From: Sphingomonadaceae bacterium 3R27C6
GTDB lineage: Bacteria; Pseudomonadota; Alphaproteobacteria; Sphingomonadales; Sphingomonadaceae
Length of the DNA: 64,000 bases
Direction: 5' to 3'
Assembly: GCA_005503215.1 (NCBI GenBank)
Contig: SCNS01000027.1
Location: forward strand, 1 to 64,000
The notes under the pieces were generated by a model. The model saw only the letters and a program-made list of their open reading frames with translations, searched no databases and was not told the DNA's origin. Made by a program: the position numbers and the translations under genes. Of the stretch, positions 44,888 through 53,699 are shown piece by piece. Numbering within the stretch: the first letter of the stretch is position 1; each line of letters starts with the position of its first letter.

Positions 44888-45382
44888 TCAGTTCCAGTCG
44901 CGCGCGAGGAAACGCGCCTTCGCGCCGCCGAGGACGTTGATGGCGCGATCGATGTTGCGTTGCCTTGCCGCGTCCGATTTCAGATTGGCGAGGTAACGCA
45001 GGATTTCCTTCTTGAGACTCGGCTGGAGGCAGTCCCATCTGGCCTTGGCCCCGGCGTCATCATCAAGGCGCGCCGCAAATTCGGGCAGCATGTCGTCTTG
45101 CGGACCGCCGCGATAGGCGGGATCGAAAACGACCGACACGTCGACTGTGTCGCCGACATCGGTGCCCGACGCCGTGCGGACGACGCCGTCGAGATACAGG
45201 TAAAAGCTGCCGTCGCCCGCCGGCATCATGTTGATCCGCCAAGCGGGATCGGGCTGGCCGTTCACCTGGACGAGGACGGGCAGGGGCTTTTTCCAGTCGG
45301 CCTTGATCCGCCGCGCCCGTGCGGCGCTGACCATGACGTAGGGATTGATGCCACGGAGTTCGATCTTTGCGCTGAATTCCAT
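44888..45382 (-). CDS. DUF1905/YdeI-like protein
   Basis: A 164-residue cytoplasmic protein. Its N-terminal DUF1905 beta domain has EFSAKIELRGINPYVMVSAA, RINMMPAGDGSFYLYLDGVV and GDTVDVSVVFD. The C-terminal YdeI/OmpD-like helical part has LPEFAARL ... WDCLQPSLKKEILRYLANLK. The function is not firmly known; relatives are annotated as bacteriocin-protection or general stress proteins. The ATG at 45382 was chosen over a frame reaching into the MFS gene. It lies 11 bp after the MFS gene, so it is probably co-transcribed. Confidence 0.83.
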   Translation of the reverse strand: MEFSAKIELRGINPYVMVSAARARRIKADWKKPLPVLVQVNGQPDPAWRINMMPAGDGSFYLYLDGVVRTASGTDVGDTVDVSVVFDPAYRGGPQDDMLPEFAARLDDDAGAKARWDCLQPSLKKEILRYLANLKSDAARQRNIDRAINVLGGAKARFLARDWN

Positions 45383-45393
45383 GGGTGCGCGGG

Positions 45394-46719
45394 TTAGCCG
45401 ATCGTGCTCGCGAGTTCGCGGTTGAGCCACAGCGCGACGAGCGTGCCGATCGCGCCCGAGAGCAGATAGGCGCCCGCGGCGATCAACCCGAACTGGCTGG
45501 AGAGCCAGAGCGCGACCATCGGCGCGAAGCCGGCGCCGAACAGCCACGCGAGGTCGGAGGTGAAGGCCGAGCCGGTGTAGCGGTGGCGCGGCTGGAAGTT
45601 CGACGACAGCGCGCCCGACGACTGGCCGAACGACAGGCCAAGCAGCGCGAAGCCGAGGATCATAAAGGTCGCTTCGCCCGCCTGTCCGGCATCGAGCAGT
45701 TGCGGCGCGAAGCCGCTGAACGCCGCGATCGCGGCGGCGGTGACCGCGAGCAGCGTGCGGCGGCCGACGCGGTCAGCGAGCATGCCCGAAGCGACAATCG
45801 AGCCGACGCCGACGACCGCAGCGATCGCCTCGATCATCAGGAAGCGGACCGGGCTTTCGTCGGTGAACAGGAACACCCACGACAGCGGATAAACGGTGAC
45901 CATGTGGAACATCGCGAAGCTGGCGAGCGGCGCGAAGGTGCCGATGACGATCGTCTTCCATTCCGACCGCACCGTTTCGAGCAGCGGCGCGGGCTGGAGC
46001 GCGCGGTTTTCGAACAATTCGGCATATTCGGGGGTGACGACGATGCGCAGCCGCGCGAACAGCGCGACGACGTTGATCGCGAAGGCGACGAAGAAGGGAT
46101 AGCGCCAGCCCCATGCAAGGAAATCCTCGGCGGGCAGCGCCGCGATCAGGAACATGAAGAGCAAGCTGGCGACGATGAGGCCGAGCGGCGCGCCGAGCTG
46201 CGGGATCATCGCGTACCAGCCGCGCTTGTTCTCGGGCGCATTGAGCGCGAGCAACGAGGCGAGGCCGTCCCACGAGCCGCCGAGCGCGACGCCCTGACCC
46301 ATGCGGAACAGCGCGAGGAGCAGCGCCGCGCCGATGCCGGCCGTTTCATAGCTGGGGACAAAGGCGATCGCCGCGGTCGAGCCGCCGAGCAGGAAGAGCG
46401 CGATGGTGAGCTTCGCGCCGCGGCCATAGGCGCGGTCGATCGCGGTGAAGATGATCGTGCCGACCGGGCGCGCGACGAAGGCGAGCGCGAAGATCGCGAA
46501 CGACCAGAGCGTGCCCGTCAGCGGGTCGAGGTGCGGGAAGACGAGCTTCGGGAACACCAGCACCGACGCGATGGCATAAACGAAGAAGTCGAAGAATTCG
46601 GAGGTGCGGCCGATGATGACGCCGATTGCGATCTCGGCGGGGTCGATGCGGTGGCCGTCTTCATGGAGGGCGCGGGCGTCGCGTTCGACCTCGGTGGTGG
46701 GGACGGTATCGGCAGCCAT
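45394..46719 (-). CDS. MFS transporter, metabolite:H+ symporter type
   Basis: A 441-residue twelve-helix carrier. The N-terminal segment IAIGVIIGRTSEFFDFFVYA and the loop FARPVGTIIFTAIDRAYGRG resemble the MHS (metabolite:H+ symporter) branch of the MFS that carries small organic acids. The second half has GMLADRVGRRTLL. The cargo is unknown. It is divergent from cyoA across a 169-bp gap. Confidence 0.85.
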   Translation of the reverse strand: MAADTVPTTEVERDARALHEDGHRIDPAEIAIGVIIGRTSEFFDFFVYAIASVLVFPKLVFPHLDPLTGTLWSFAIFALAFVARPVGTIIFTAIDRAYGRGAKLTIALFLLGGSTAAIAFVPSYETAGIGAALLLALFRMGQGVALGGSWDGLASLLALNAPENKRGWYAMIPQLGAPLGLIVASLLFMFLIAALPAEDFLAWGWRYPFFVAFAINVVALFARLRIVVTPEYAELFENRALQPAPLLETVRSEWKTIVIGTFAPLASFAMFHMVTVYPLSWVFLFTDESPVRFLMIEAIAAVVGVGSIVASGMLADRVGRRTLLAVTAAAIAAFSGFAPQLLDAGQAGEATFMILGFALLGLSFGQSSGALSSNFQPRHRYTGSAFTSDLAWLFGAGFAPMVALWLSSQFGLIAAGAYLLSGAIGTLVALWLNRELASTIG

Positions 46720-46838
46720 GGTAACAATCCTTGAGCTGGCGCCCTCCGCAGGACAGGATGCGGCGGCACGAGTCGGTCATAGGGCAAAATTACCCCGAAT
46801 GAAAATGCCCCTGCGCGATCATGGACGGTCGCGGGATT

Positions 46839-46851
46839 GGACAAAATGTCC
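46839..46851. promoter_or_regulatory. 13-bp dyad upstream of cyoA
   Basis: GGACA-AAA-TGTCC is a perfect inverted repeat ending 37 bp before the cyoA ATG. It could be an operator, but no regulator with this site is known to me; RegA sites are too loose to recognise by eye. Confidence 0.35.
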
Positions 46852-46888
46852 TATGTGCAGTGCAACAAAGGAGGCCTAGGCGCGCATC

Positions 46889-48070
46889 ATGCCAAGCAAT
46901 CTCCCCCGTTTTCCCGCCCGATTGCGGCTTCTGCCGCTGCTCGCCGCGCTGCCCTTCTTGTCGGGCTGCGGGCTGGTCGTGCTCGATCCCGCCGGCGACG
47001 TCGCGCGCCAGCAGGGCGACCTGATCGTCCTGTCGACCGTGCTGATGCTGCTGATCATCGTGCCGGTGATGGCGCTGACGATCTTCTTCGCGTGGAAATA
47101 TCGCGCGTCGAACAAGGACGCGACGTACAAGCCCGACTGGGACCATTCGACCCAGCTCGAGCTGGTGATCTGGTCGGCGCCGCTGCTGATCATCATCTGT
47201 CTCGGTGCGGTAACGTGGGTCGCAACGCATCTGCTCGATCCCTACCGCCCGCTCGCGCGGACGGCGCCGGGAAAGCCCGTTGCCGCCGAGGTCAAGCCGC
47301 TCGACGTGCAGGTCGTCGCGCTCGACTGGAAATGGCTGTTTATCTACCCCGAACAGGGCGTCGCGACGGTGAACGAGCTGGCGCTGCCGGTGAACCGGCC
47401 GGTCCGGTTCCGCATCTCCTCCTCTTCGGTGATGAACAGCTTTTACGTGCCCGCGCTCGCGGGGCAGATTTATGCGATGCCGGGCATGGAAACCAAGCTG
47501 CACGGCGTGTTCGACAAGACCGGCGAGTTTGAAGGCTTTTCGGCCAATTATTCGGGCTGGGGCTTTTCGAACATGCGCTTCGCGGTGAAGAGCCTGCCCG
47601 CGGGCGAGTTCGACAAATGGGTCGCGACCGCGAAGGCTTCGGCCGAGGGCGACCTCAGCCGCGCCGAATATCTGAAGCTCGAAAAGCCGACGCACAAGGA
47701 ACCCGTGCGCCGCTTTGCCGCGAGCGATCCGCAATTGTTCGACGCGGTCGTCAACATGTGCGTCGAGCCCGGCAAGATGTGCATGCACGACATGATGTCG
47801 CTCGATGCCGCGGGCGGCGCGGGCATCGCGGGCATCGGCAATGTCCGGCAGGTCACCTATGACAAGTTCGCCGCGCGCGGCACCGTCGACGCCGCACGCT
47901 GGAGCATGCGTTATGTCGCGGCCGCTTGCAGCTCGCCGGTGATGTCGAACGACCGCCCCGACGCGAAGCCGGTCGCCCCGGCGATGCTGAAAGGCGAGGG
48001 GCTTCCCGTCCCGGCCAAGCCCGAACGCACCGCGCTGAGCGCGCCCGCCGCCACCCGCCCGATGTCCTGA
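46889..48070 (+). CDS. cyoA: Cytochrome bo3 ubiquinol oxidase subunit II
   Basis: A 393-residue lipoprotein: signal peptide with lipobox LSGCG, two membrane helices (about 45-67 and 90-112) and a cupredoxin-like periplasmic domain (VQVVALDWKWLFIYPEQG, MNSFYVPALAGQIYAMPGME). The copper ligands of cytochrome c oxidases are missing, as expected for a quinol oxidase. A COX_aromatic-like tail with a Cys/Met-rich stretch (MCVEPGKMCMHDMM) follows. It is the first gene of cyoABCD, with AAGGAGG about 15 bp upstream. Confidence 0.95.
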   Translation: MPSNLPRFPARLRLLPLLAALPFLSGCGLVVLDPAGDVARQQGDLIVLSTVLMLLIIVPVMALTIFFAWKYRASNKDATYKPDWDHSTQLELVIWSAPLLIIICLGAVTWVATHLLDPYRPLARTAPGKPVAAEVKPLDVQVVALDWKWLFIYPEQGVATVNELALPVNRPVRFRISSSSVMNSFYVPALAGQIYAMPGMETKLHGVFDKTGEFEGFSANYSGWGFSNMRFAVKSLPAGEFDKWVATAKASAEGDLSRAEYLKLEKPTHKEPVRRFAASDPQLFDAVVNMCVEPGKMCMHDMMSLDAAGGAGIAGIGNVRQVTYDKFAARGTVDAARWSMRYVAAACSSPVMSNDRPDAKPVAPAMLKGEGLPVPAKPERTALSAPAATRPMS

Positions 48071-48087
48071 ACCGAGCCGAGATCCCC

Positions 48088-50097
48088 ATGACCCCGCATC
48101 CCGCACCCGAAACCGGTCCGATCCTTGGCAAGCTGTCGCTCGAGGCACTGCCGCTGCACGAGCCGATCCTTGTCGTCACCTTCATCGGCGTCGTCCTTGG
48201 CGGCATCGCCGTGCTCGGCCTGATCACCAAGTTCCGCCTGTGGGGCTATTTGTGGACCGAATGGTTCACCACCGTCGACCACAAACGCATCGGGATCATG
48301 TATATGATCCTGGGGCTCATCATGTTCCTGCGCGGCTTTGCCGACGCGATCATGATGCGCATTCAGCAGGCGATGGCGTTCGGCGGGTCCGAAGGTTATC
48401 TGACACCGCATCATTATGACCAGGTGTTCACCGCGCACGGCGTGATCATGATCTTCTTCGTCGCGATGCCGTTCATCACCGGGCTGATGAACTATGTCGT
48501 GCCGCTGCAAATCGGCGCGCGCGACGTCAGCTTCCCCTTCCTCAATAACTTCAGTTTCTGGATGACGACCGCTGGCGCGGTGCTGACGATGATTTCGCTC
48601 TTCGTCGGTGAATATGCACAGACGGGCTGGCTGGCCTATCCGCCTTTGTCGGGGATCGCTTACAGCCCCAATGTCGGCGTCGACTATTATATCTGGGGCT
48701 TACAGATAGCCGGCGTCGGCACCACCCTGTCGGGTATCAACCTGATCGTCACGATCCTGAAGCTGCGCGCGCCGGGCATGGGGCTGATGAAGATGCCCGT
48801 CTTCACCTGGACCTCGCTCTGCGCGAACATCCTGATCGTCGCCTCCTTCCCGATCCTTACCGCGACGCTCGTGCTGCTGACGCTCGACCGCTATGTCGGC
48901 ACCAACTTCTTCACCAACGACCTCGGCGGATCGCCGATGATGTATGTGAACCTGATCTGGATCTGGGGTCACCCCGAGGTTTACATCCTCGTGCTGCCGC
49001 TGTTCGGCGTCTTCTCCGAAGTCACCTCGACCTTCTCGGGCAAAAGGCTCTTCGGTTACACCTCGATGGTCTATGCGACGATCTGCATCACGATCCTGTC
49101 GTATCTCGTCTGGCTGCACCATTTCTTCACCATGGGGTCGGGGGCGAGCGTCAACAGCTTCTTTGGCATCACGACGATGGTGATCTCGATCCCGACGGGG
49201 GCGAAGCTCTTCAACTGGCTGTTCACCATGTACCGCGGCCGCATCCGTTTCGAACTGCCGATGATGTGGACGGTCGCCTTCATGCTGACCTTTGTCATCG
49301 GCGGCATGACCGGGGTGCTGCTCGCGGTGCCGCCCGCCGACTTCGTGCTGCACAACTCGCTGTTCCTGATCGCGCATTTCCATAATGTGATCATCGGCGG
49401 CGTCTTGTTCGGCCTGTTCGCGGCGATCAATTACTGGTGGCCCAAGGCGTTCGGCTACAAGCTCGACGTGTTCTGGGGCAAGGTCAGCTTCTGGTGCTGG
49501 GTCGTCGGCTTCTGGGTCGCCTTCACGCCGCTCTATATCCTCGGCCTGATGGGCGTGACGCGGCGCATGCGCGTGTTCGACGACCCGAGCCTGCAAATCT
49601 GGTTCGTGATCGCAGGGATCGGCGCGCTGATCGTCGCCGCGGGCATCGGCGCCATGCTGGTCCAGTTCGCGGTGAGCATCTGGCGCCGCAAGGAACTGCG
49701 CGACACCAGCGGCGGCGATCCGTGGGACGGCCGCACGCTCGAATGGGCGACGAGCTCGCCGCCGCCCGACTATAATTTCGCCTTCACGCCGGTGATCCAC
49801 GATCTCGACGCGTGGTACGACATGAAGAAGCGCGGGCACCAGCGGCCGGTCGATGGCTATCGCGACATCCATATGCCGAGCAACACCGGCACGGGGATCA
49901 TCCTGTCGGGCTTCTGCCTCGTCATGGGCTTCGCGCTGGTCTGGCACATCTGGTGGCTCGTCGCGCTGAGCTTTGCGGCGACGATCGTCGGAGCGATCTA
50001 TCACACCTTCAACTACAAGCGCGATTTCGACATCCCGGCGGCGACGGTCACCGCGGTCGAGGAAGCGCGGACCCGCCAGCTGGCGGCCGGAGCCTGA
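48088..50097 (+). CDS. cyoB: Cytochrome bo3 ubiquinol oxidase subunit I
   Basis: The 669-residue catalytic haem-copper subunit. The motifs are WIWGHPEVYILVLP (CuB His and cross-linked Tyr), VWLHHFFTMG (two CuB His) and IAHFHNVIIGG (haem His). Its length equals the usual CyoB. It reduces oxygen to water with ubiquinol and pumps protons. The ATG at 48088 follows cyoA by 17 bp; the longer frame overlaps cyoA and is rejected. Confidence 0.96.
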   Translation: MTPHPAPETGPILGKLSLEALPLHEPILVVTFIGVVLGGIAVLGLITKFRLWGYLWTEWFTTVDHKRIGIMYMILGLIMFLRGFADAIMMRIQQAMAFGGSEGYLTPHHYDQVFTAHGVIMIFFVAMPFITGLMNYVVPLQIGARDVSFPFLNNFSFWMTTAGAVLTMISLFVGEYAQTGWLAYPPLSGIAYSPNVGVDYYIWGLQIAGVGTTLSGINLIVTILKLRAPGMGLMKMPVFTWTSLCANILIVASFPILTATLVLLTLDRYVGTNFFTNDLGGSPMMYVNLIWIWGHPEVYILVLPLFGVFSEVTSTFSGKRLFGYTSMVYATICITILSYLVWLHHFFTMGSGASVNSFFGITTMVISIPTGAKLFNWLFTMYRGRIRFELPMMWTVAFMLTFVIGGMTGVLLAVPPADFVLHNSLFLIAHFHNVIIGGVLFGLFAAINYWWPKAFGYKLDVFWGKVSFWCWVVGFWVAFTPLYILGLMGVTRRMRVFDDPSLQIWFVIAGIGALIVAAGIGAMLVQFAVSIWRRKELRDTSGGDPWDGRTLEWATSSPPPDYNFAFTPVIHDLDAWYDMKKRGHQRPVDGYRDIHMPSNTGTGIILSGFCLVMGFALVWHIWWLVALSFAATIVGAIYHTFNYKRDFDIPAATVTAVEEARTRQLAAGA

Positions 50098-50101
50098 TGC
50101 G

Positions 50102-50743
50102 ATGAGTGCCCCCACCATGAACGCAAACGCGATAACCGCCGACGCGCCCGTCCAGTTCTACGACCTCGACGAGCATGCGCATCCCGAGGGGCACAGCACG
50201 ATGCTGGGCTTCTGGATCTATCTGATGAGCGACTGCCTCATCTTTGCGATCCTGTTCGCCTGTTATGCCGTACTCGGCGGCAGCTATGCCGCTGGCCCGG
50301 CGCCGAAGGACCTGTTCGACCTGAAGCTTATCGCGCTCAACACCGCGATGCTGCTCTTCTCGTCGATCACCTATGGCTTCGCGGTGCTGCAGATGCAGCA
50401 GGGCAAGGTGAAGGGCGTCCAGATCTGGCTCGCGGTCACCGCGCTGTTCGGGCTCGCCTTCCTCGGGATCGAGCTTTACGAATTCCACCATCTGATCGAG
50501 ATCGGTGCGACGCCGCAGCGCAGCGCCTTCCTGTCGAGCTTCTTCACGCTCGTCGGCACGCACGGGCTGCACGTCACTTTCGGCATTATCTGGCTGGTGA
50601 CCTTGATGTTCCAGCTGTCGAAGCACGGCCTGATCGCCGCGAACAAGCGCCGCGTCATGTGCCTCAGCATGTTCTGGCACTTCCTCGACGTCGTGTGGAT
50701 CGGCGTCTTCACCTTTGTCTATCTGATGGGAGTGCTGCGATGA
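50102..50743 (+). CDS. cyoC: Cytochrome bo3 ubiquinol oxidase subunit III
   Basis: A 213-residue membrane protein with five helices (MLGFWIYLMSDCLIFAILFA, FASHGLHV-like GTHGLHVTFGIIW). It supports the catalytic subunit. It starts 4 bp after cyoB, and its stop overlaps the cyoD start (ATGA). Confidence 0.95.
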   Translation: MSAPTMNANAITADAPVQFYDLDEHAHPEGHSTMLGFWIYLMSDCLIFAILFACYAVLGGSYAAGPAPKDLFDLKLIALNTAMLLFSSITYGFAVLQMQQGKVKGVQIWLAVTALFGLAFLGIELYEFHHLIEIGATPQRSAFLSSFFTLVGTHGLHVTFGIIWLVTLMFQLSKHGLIAANKRRVMCLSMFWHFLDVVWIGVFTFVYLMGVLR

Positions 50744-51150
50744 GCCGCGATCCGCACGCCGCCGCCCACGCGCACGAGGGTCCTCACGAGATCGAGATGC
50801 CGCACGCGTCGATGCGCGACTATGTCATCGGCTTTGTCCTGTCGGTGATCCTGACCGCGATCCCCTTCTGGCTGGTGATGACGATGCCGCTGAGTGCGGG
50901 GGCGACGGGCGCGATCATCATGGGCTTTGCGGTGGTCCAGATCGTCGTCCACATGATCTTCTTCCTCCACATGACCCCGAAGGCCGAGGGCGGCTGGTCG
51001 CTGACCTCGCTGATCTTCACGGTGATCGTCGTCGTGATCATGCTCGCGGGCTCGCTGTGGGTGATGCACCACCTCAACACCAACATGATGCCGATGCCGC
51101 ACGAACCGACGAGCCAGACGGTGGGTACGACGACAGGCCAGGTGCCGTGA
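50740..51150 (+). CDS. cyoD: Cytochrome bo3 ubiquinol oxidase subunit IV
   Basis: A 136-residue protein with three membrane helices (YVIGFVLSVILTAIPFWLVM, IIMGFAVVQIVVHMIFFLHM, LIFTVIVVVIMLAGSLWVMH). The N-terminus is His-rich and the C-terminus Met-rich (NTNMMPMPHEP). It helps assemble the CuB site. Coupled to cyoC (ATGA) and to the SURF1 gene (GTGA). Confidence 0.93.
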   Translation: MSRDPHAAAHAHEGPHEIEMPHASMRDYVIGFVLSVILTAIPFWLVMTMPLSAGATGAIIMGFAVVQIVVHMIFFLHMTPKAEGGWSLTSLIFTVIVVVIMLAGSLWVMHHLNTNMMPMPHEPTSQTVGTTTGQVP

Positions 51151-51848
51151 CACGCACCCGCCGCGCGGTTTTTGCCGCGGCGGCGCTGGTCGCGGCGATC
51201 GGTCTCGCGGCTCTCGGCATCTGGCAGCTCGAGCGGCGCGTGTGGAAGCATGAGCTGGTCGCAGCGGTCGAGGCACGCATCCATGCGGCGCCTGTGGCGG
51301 CACCGGGGCCGGATGCTTGGCAGGCGGTCGACGCAAAGGATGACGCCTATCGCCGCGTGACGGCGACGGGGCGGTTTCGACATGATCGTGAAACGCTGGT
51401 GCAGGCGGTGACCGACCGCGGCCCCGGTTATTGGGTGCTGACGCCGCTTGAAACGCCGGGGTTCACCTTGCTCGTCAATCGCGGTTTTGTGCCCAAGGAG
51501 CGGCGCGATGCAACGGCGCGCGCGTCGGGCAATGTAGCGGGGCCGGTGACGGTGACCGGACTGTTGCGGGTGACCGAGCCCGAGGGCGCCTTCCTTCGCT
51601 CGAACGATCCGGCGGCGGGCCGCTGGTTCTCGCGCGATGTTGCGGCGATCGCGAAGGCGAGGGGATTGCGGGGCGCCGCGCCCTATTTCGTCGATGCCGA
51701 CGCCGGGCCTAACCCCGGCGGCTACCCCGTCGGCGGGCTGACCGTCGTGCGCTTTGCCGACAATCATCTGGTCTATGCGCTGACCTGGTTTGCGCTTTGT
51801 GCGCTCAGCCTCTTTTTTGCGTGGCGGCTGTGGCGTATTCGCGATTGA
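51147..51848 (+). CDS. SURF1-family oxidase assembly protein
   Basis: A 233-residue inner-membrane protein with helices at both ends (about 7-26 and 205-226) and a central periplasmic domain with GIWQLERRVWKHEL, VTATGRFRHDRETLVQAV, GYWVLTPLET and LLVNRGFVPKERR. SURF1 proteins aid haem insertion into terminal oxidases. The start is a GTG that overlaps the cyoD stop, tying it to the quinol oxidase operon. Confidence 0.92.
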   Translation: MTRTRRAVFAAAALVAAIGLAALGIWQLERRVWKHELVAAVEARIHAAPVAAPGPDAWQAVDAKDDAYRRVTATGRFRHDRETLVQAVTDRGPGYWVLTPLETPGFTLLVNRGFVPKERRDATARASGNVAGPVTVTGLLRVTEPEGAFLRSNDPAAGRWFSRDVAAIAKARGLRGAAPYFVDADAGPNPGGYPVGGLTVVRFADNHLVYALTWFALCALSLFFAWRLWRIRD

Positions 51849-53155
51849 TGACCCGCCCGACCATCCCGCCGACCACGCCGTCTAGGGCGCCCGCCGGCCG
51901 CCGCAACATGACGCTGCTGATCCAGCTGCGCTGGATCGCGGTCGGGGGGCAGCTCGCGACGATCGGGATCGTCAGCGGACCGATGGGCATCGCGCTGCCG
52001 CACGCGCCCCTGCTCGCCGCGATCATGGTGCTGATCGCGATCAACTTCGCGAGCATCGCCTTGCTCCGCCGCGGGCGCGCGGTGACCAATGCCGAGCTGA
52101 CCGCGGTACTGCTGTTCGACGTCGCGGCGCTTGGGTGGCAGCTCCATCATAGCGGCGGGCTCGCCAACCCCTTCGCCTCACTGTTCCTGCTGCAGGTCGT
52201 GATCGGCGCGATCCTGCTCACTCCGCGCTCGTCGTGGGCAATCGTCGTGGCGGCGCTCGCCGCGCTCGCGGCGCTGCGCATCGATCCGACGCCGCTCGTG
52301 CTGCCGCCCGCCTATGCCGGCGATCCGATGGGGCTGTATCTGAAGGGTAGCTTCGTTTGTTTCCTGCTGATCGCGGTGCTGTTCGTCGCCTTCGTCACGC
52401 GGATCAACCGCAACCTCCGCGACAGCGATGCCGCGCTCGCGACAAGCCGTCAGCGCGCGGCCGAGGAGGATCATATCGTGCGCATGGGGCTGCTCGCATC
52501 GGGCGCGGCGCATGAGCTTGGGACGCCCTTGTCGACGCTGTCGGTGCTGATCGGCGACTGGAAGGCGGCGCCGCGGCTCGCGAAGGATCGTGAGATGCAG
52601 GAGGATCTTGCCGACATGGATGCGGCGGTGCAGCGCTGCAAGGCGATCGTCAGCGGCATTTTGATGTCGGCGGGCGAGGCGCGCGGCGAGGCGCCGCAGC
52701 TGACGACGATGCGCGCCTTCCTGACCGACATCGTCACCGGTGCGCGCACTTTGCGGCGGCCCGGAACGGTCGAGTTCAACGACCGCTTCGGCGCCGATGT
52801 CGCGATCGTGTCCGACCCCGCGCTGCGGCAGGTGATCGACAATGTGATGGACAATGCCTCCGAAGTGTCGCCCGACTGGATCGGCGTTACCGCGATGCGC
52901 GACGGCGACATGGCGGTGATCGAGATTGCCGACCGCGGACCGGGGTTCAGCGACGAGATGCTCGCGAATTTCGGCCAGCCCTATCGCTCGACCAAGGGGC
53001 GGCCGGGCGGGGGGCTTGGGCTGTTCCTGCTCGTCAACGTCTTGCGCAAGCTGGGCGGCGGGGCGACGGTGGCGAACCGCGATGCGGGCGGCGCGCTGGT
53101 GCGGATCACGCTGCCGATTTCGGCGGTCGCGCGGCCCGGTGGAGAGACGGCATGA
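51848..53155 (+). CDS. regB: Redox-sensing histidine kinase RegB/PrrB/ActS
   Basis: A 435-residue kinase with six membrane helices, the quinone-binding loop motif GGLANPF (103-109), the H-box with H222 (AHELGTPLSTLSV), and C264 (VQRCKAIVSG), which corresponds to the redox-active Cys of RegB. ATP-binding boxes are DNVMDNASEV, IADRGPGFS and GGGLGLFLLVNVL. It senses the state of the quinone pool. It overlaps the SURF1 stop (TGATG) and the regulator start, so sensor and oxidase are encoded in one transcript. Confidence 0.94.
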   Translation: MTRPTIPPTTPSRAPAGRRNMTLLIQLRWIAVGGQLATIGIVSGPMGIALPHAPLLAAIMVLIAINFASIALLRRGRAVTNAELTAVLLFDVAALGWQLHHSGGLANPFASLFLLQVVIGAILLTPRSSWAIVVAALAALAALRIDPTPLVLPPAYAGDPMGLYLKGSFVCFLLIAVLFVAFVTRINRNLRDSDAALATSRQRAAEEDHIVRMGLLASGAAHELGTPLSTLSVLIGDWKAAPRLAKDREMQEDLADMDAAVQRCKAIVSGILMSAGEARGEAPQLTTMRAFLTDIVTGARTLRRPGTVEFNDRFGADVAIVSDPALRQVIDNVMDNASEVSPDWIGVTAMRDGDMAVIEIADRGPGFSDEMLANFGQPYRSTKGRPGGGLGLFLLVNVLRKLGGGATVANRDAGGALVRITLPISAVARPGGETA

Positions 53156-53685
53156 GCGAAACGCGGAAATTGCTGATCGTCGAGGATGACGAGACGTTCG
53201 CACGGACGCTGAAACGCTCGTTCGAGCGGCGTGGCTATGCCGCAGAGGTCGCGCACAGTCCCGAGGAAATGGCCGCGATTTTGCAGAATTTCCGCCCGGG
53301 CTATGCGGTCGTCGACCTGAAGCTGGGCAGCGCGTCGGGGCTGGCGTGTGTACAGGCGCTACGCGCGAGCGACGCGACGATGCGGATCGTCGTGCTCACG
53401 GGCTTTGCGAGCATCGCGACCGCGGTCGAGGCGATCAAGCTCGGTGCCTCCTATTATCTCGCCAAGCCGTCGAACACCGACGATATCGAGGCGGCGTTCG
53501 ACCGCGCCGAGGGCAACGCCGAAACGCCGGTGGGCGACCGCCAGTCGTCGATCAAGACGGTCGAGTGGGAGCATATCCACCAGGTTTTGGTCGAGACCGA
53601 TTTCAACATTTCGGAAACCGCGCGCCGGCTCGGGATGCACCGGCGCACGCTCGCGCGGAAGCTGGAGAAACGGCAGATCCGCTAG
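53152..53685 (+). CDS. regA: Redox response regulator RegA/PrrA/ActR
   Basis: A 177-residue regulator: receiver with acidic pair (VEDDE), D55 (YAVVDLKLG) and Lys in YYLAKPS, then a Fis-type helix-turn-helix (NISETARRLGMHRRTLARKL). It controls respiration and energy genes in alphaproteobacteria. Here it probably also acts on the cyo operon of which it is the last gene. It overlaps regB (ATGA) and is convergent with the prolyl oligopeptidase gene, 14 bp away. Confidence 0.94.
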   Translation: MSETRKLLIVEDDETFARTLKRSFERRGYAAEVAHSPEEMAAILQNFRPGYAVVDLKLGSASGLACVQALRASDATMRIVVLTGFASIATAVEAIKLGASYYLAKPSNTDDIEAAFDRAEGNAETPVGDRQSSIKTVEWEHIHQVLVETDFNISETARRLGMHRRTLARKLEKRQIR

Positions 53686-53699
53686 GGCTTGGCCCGCGC

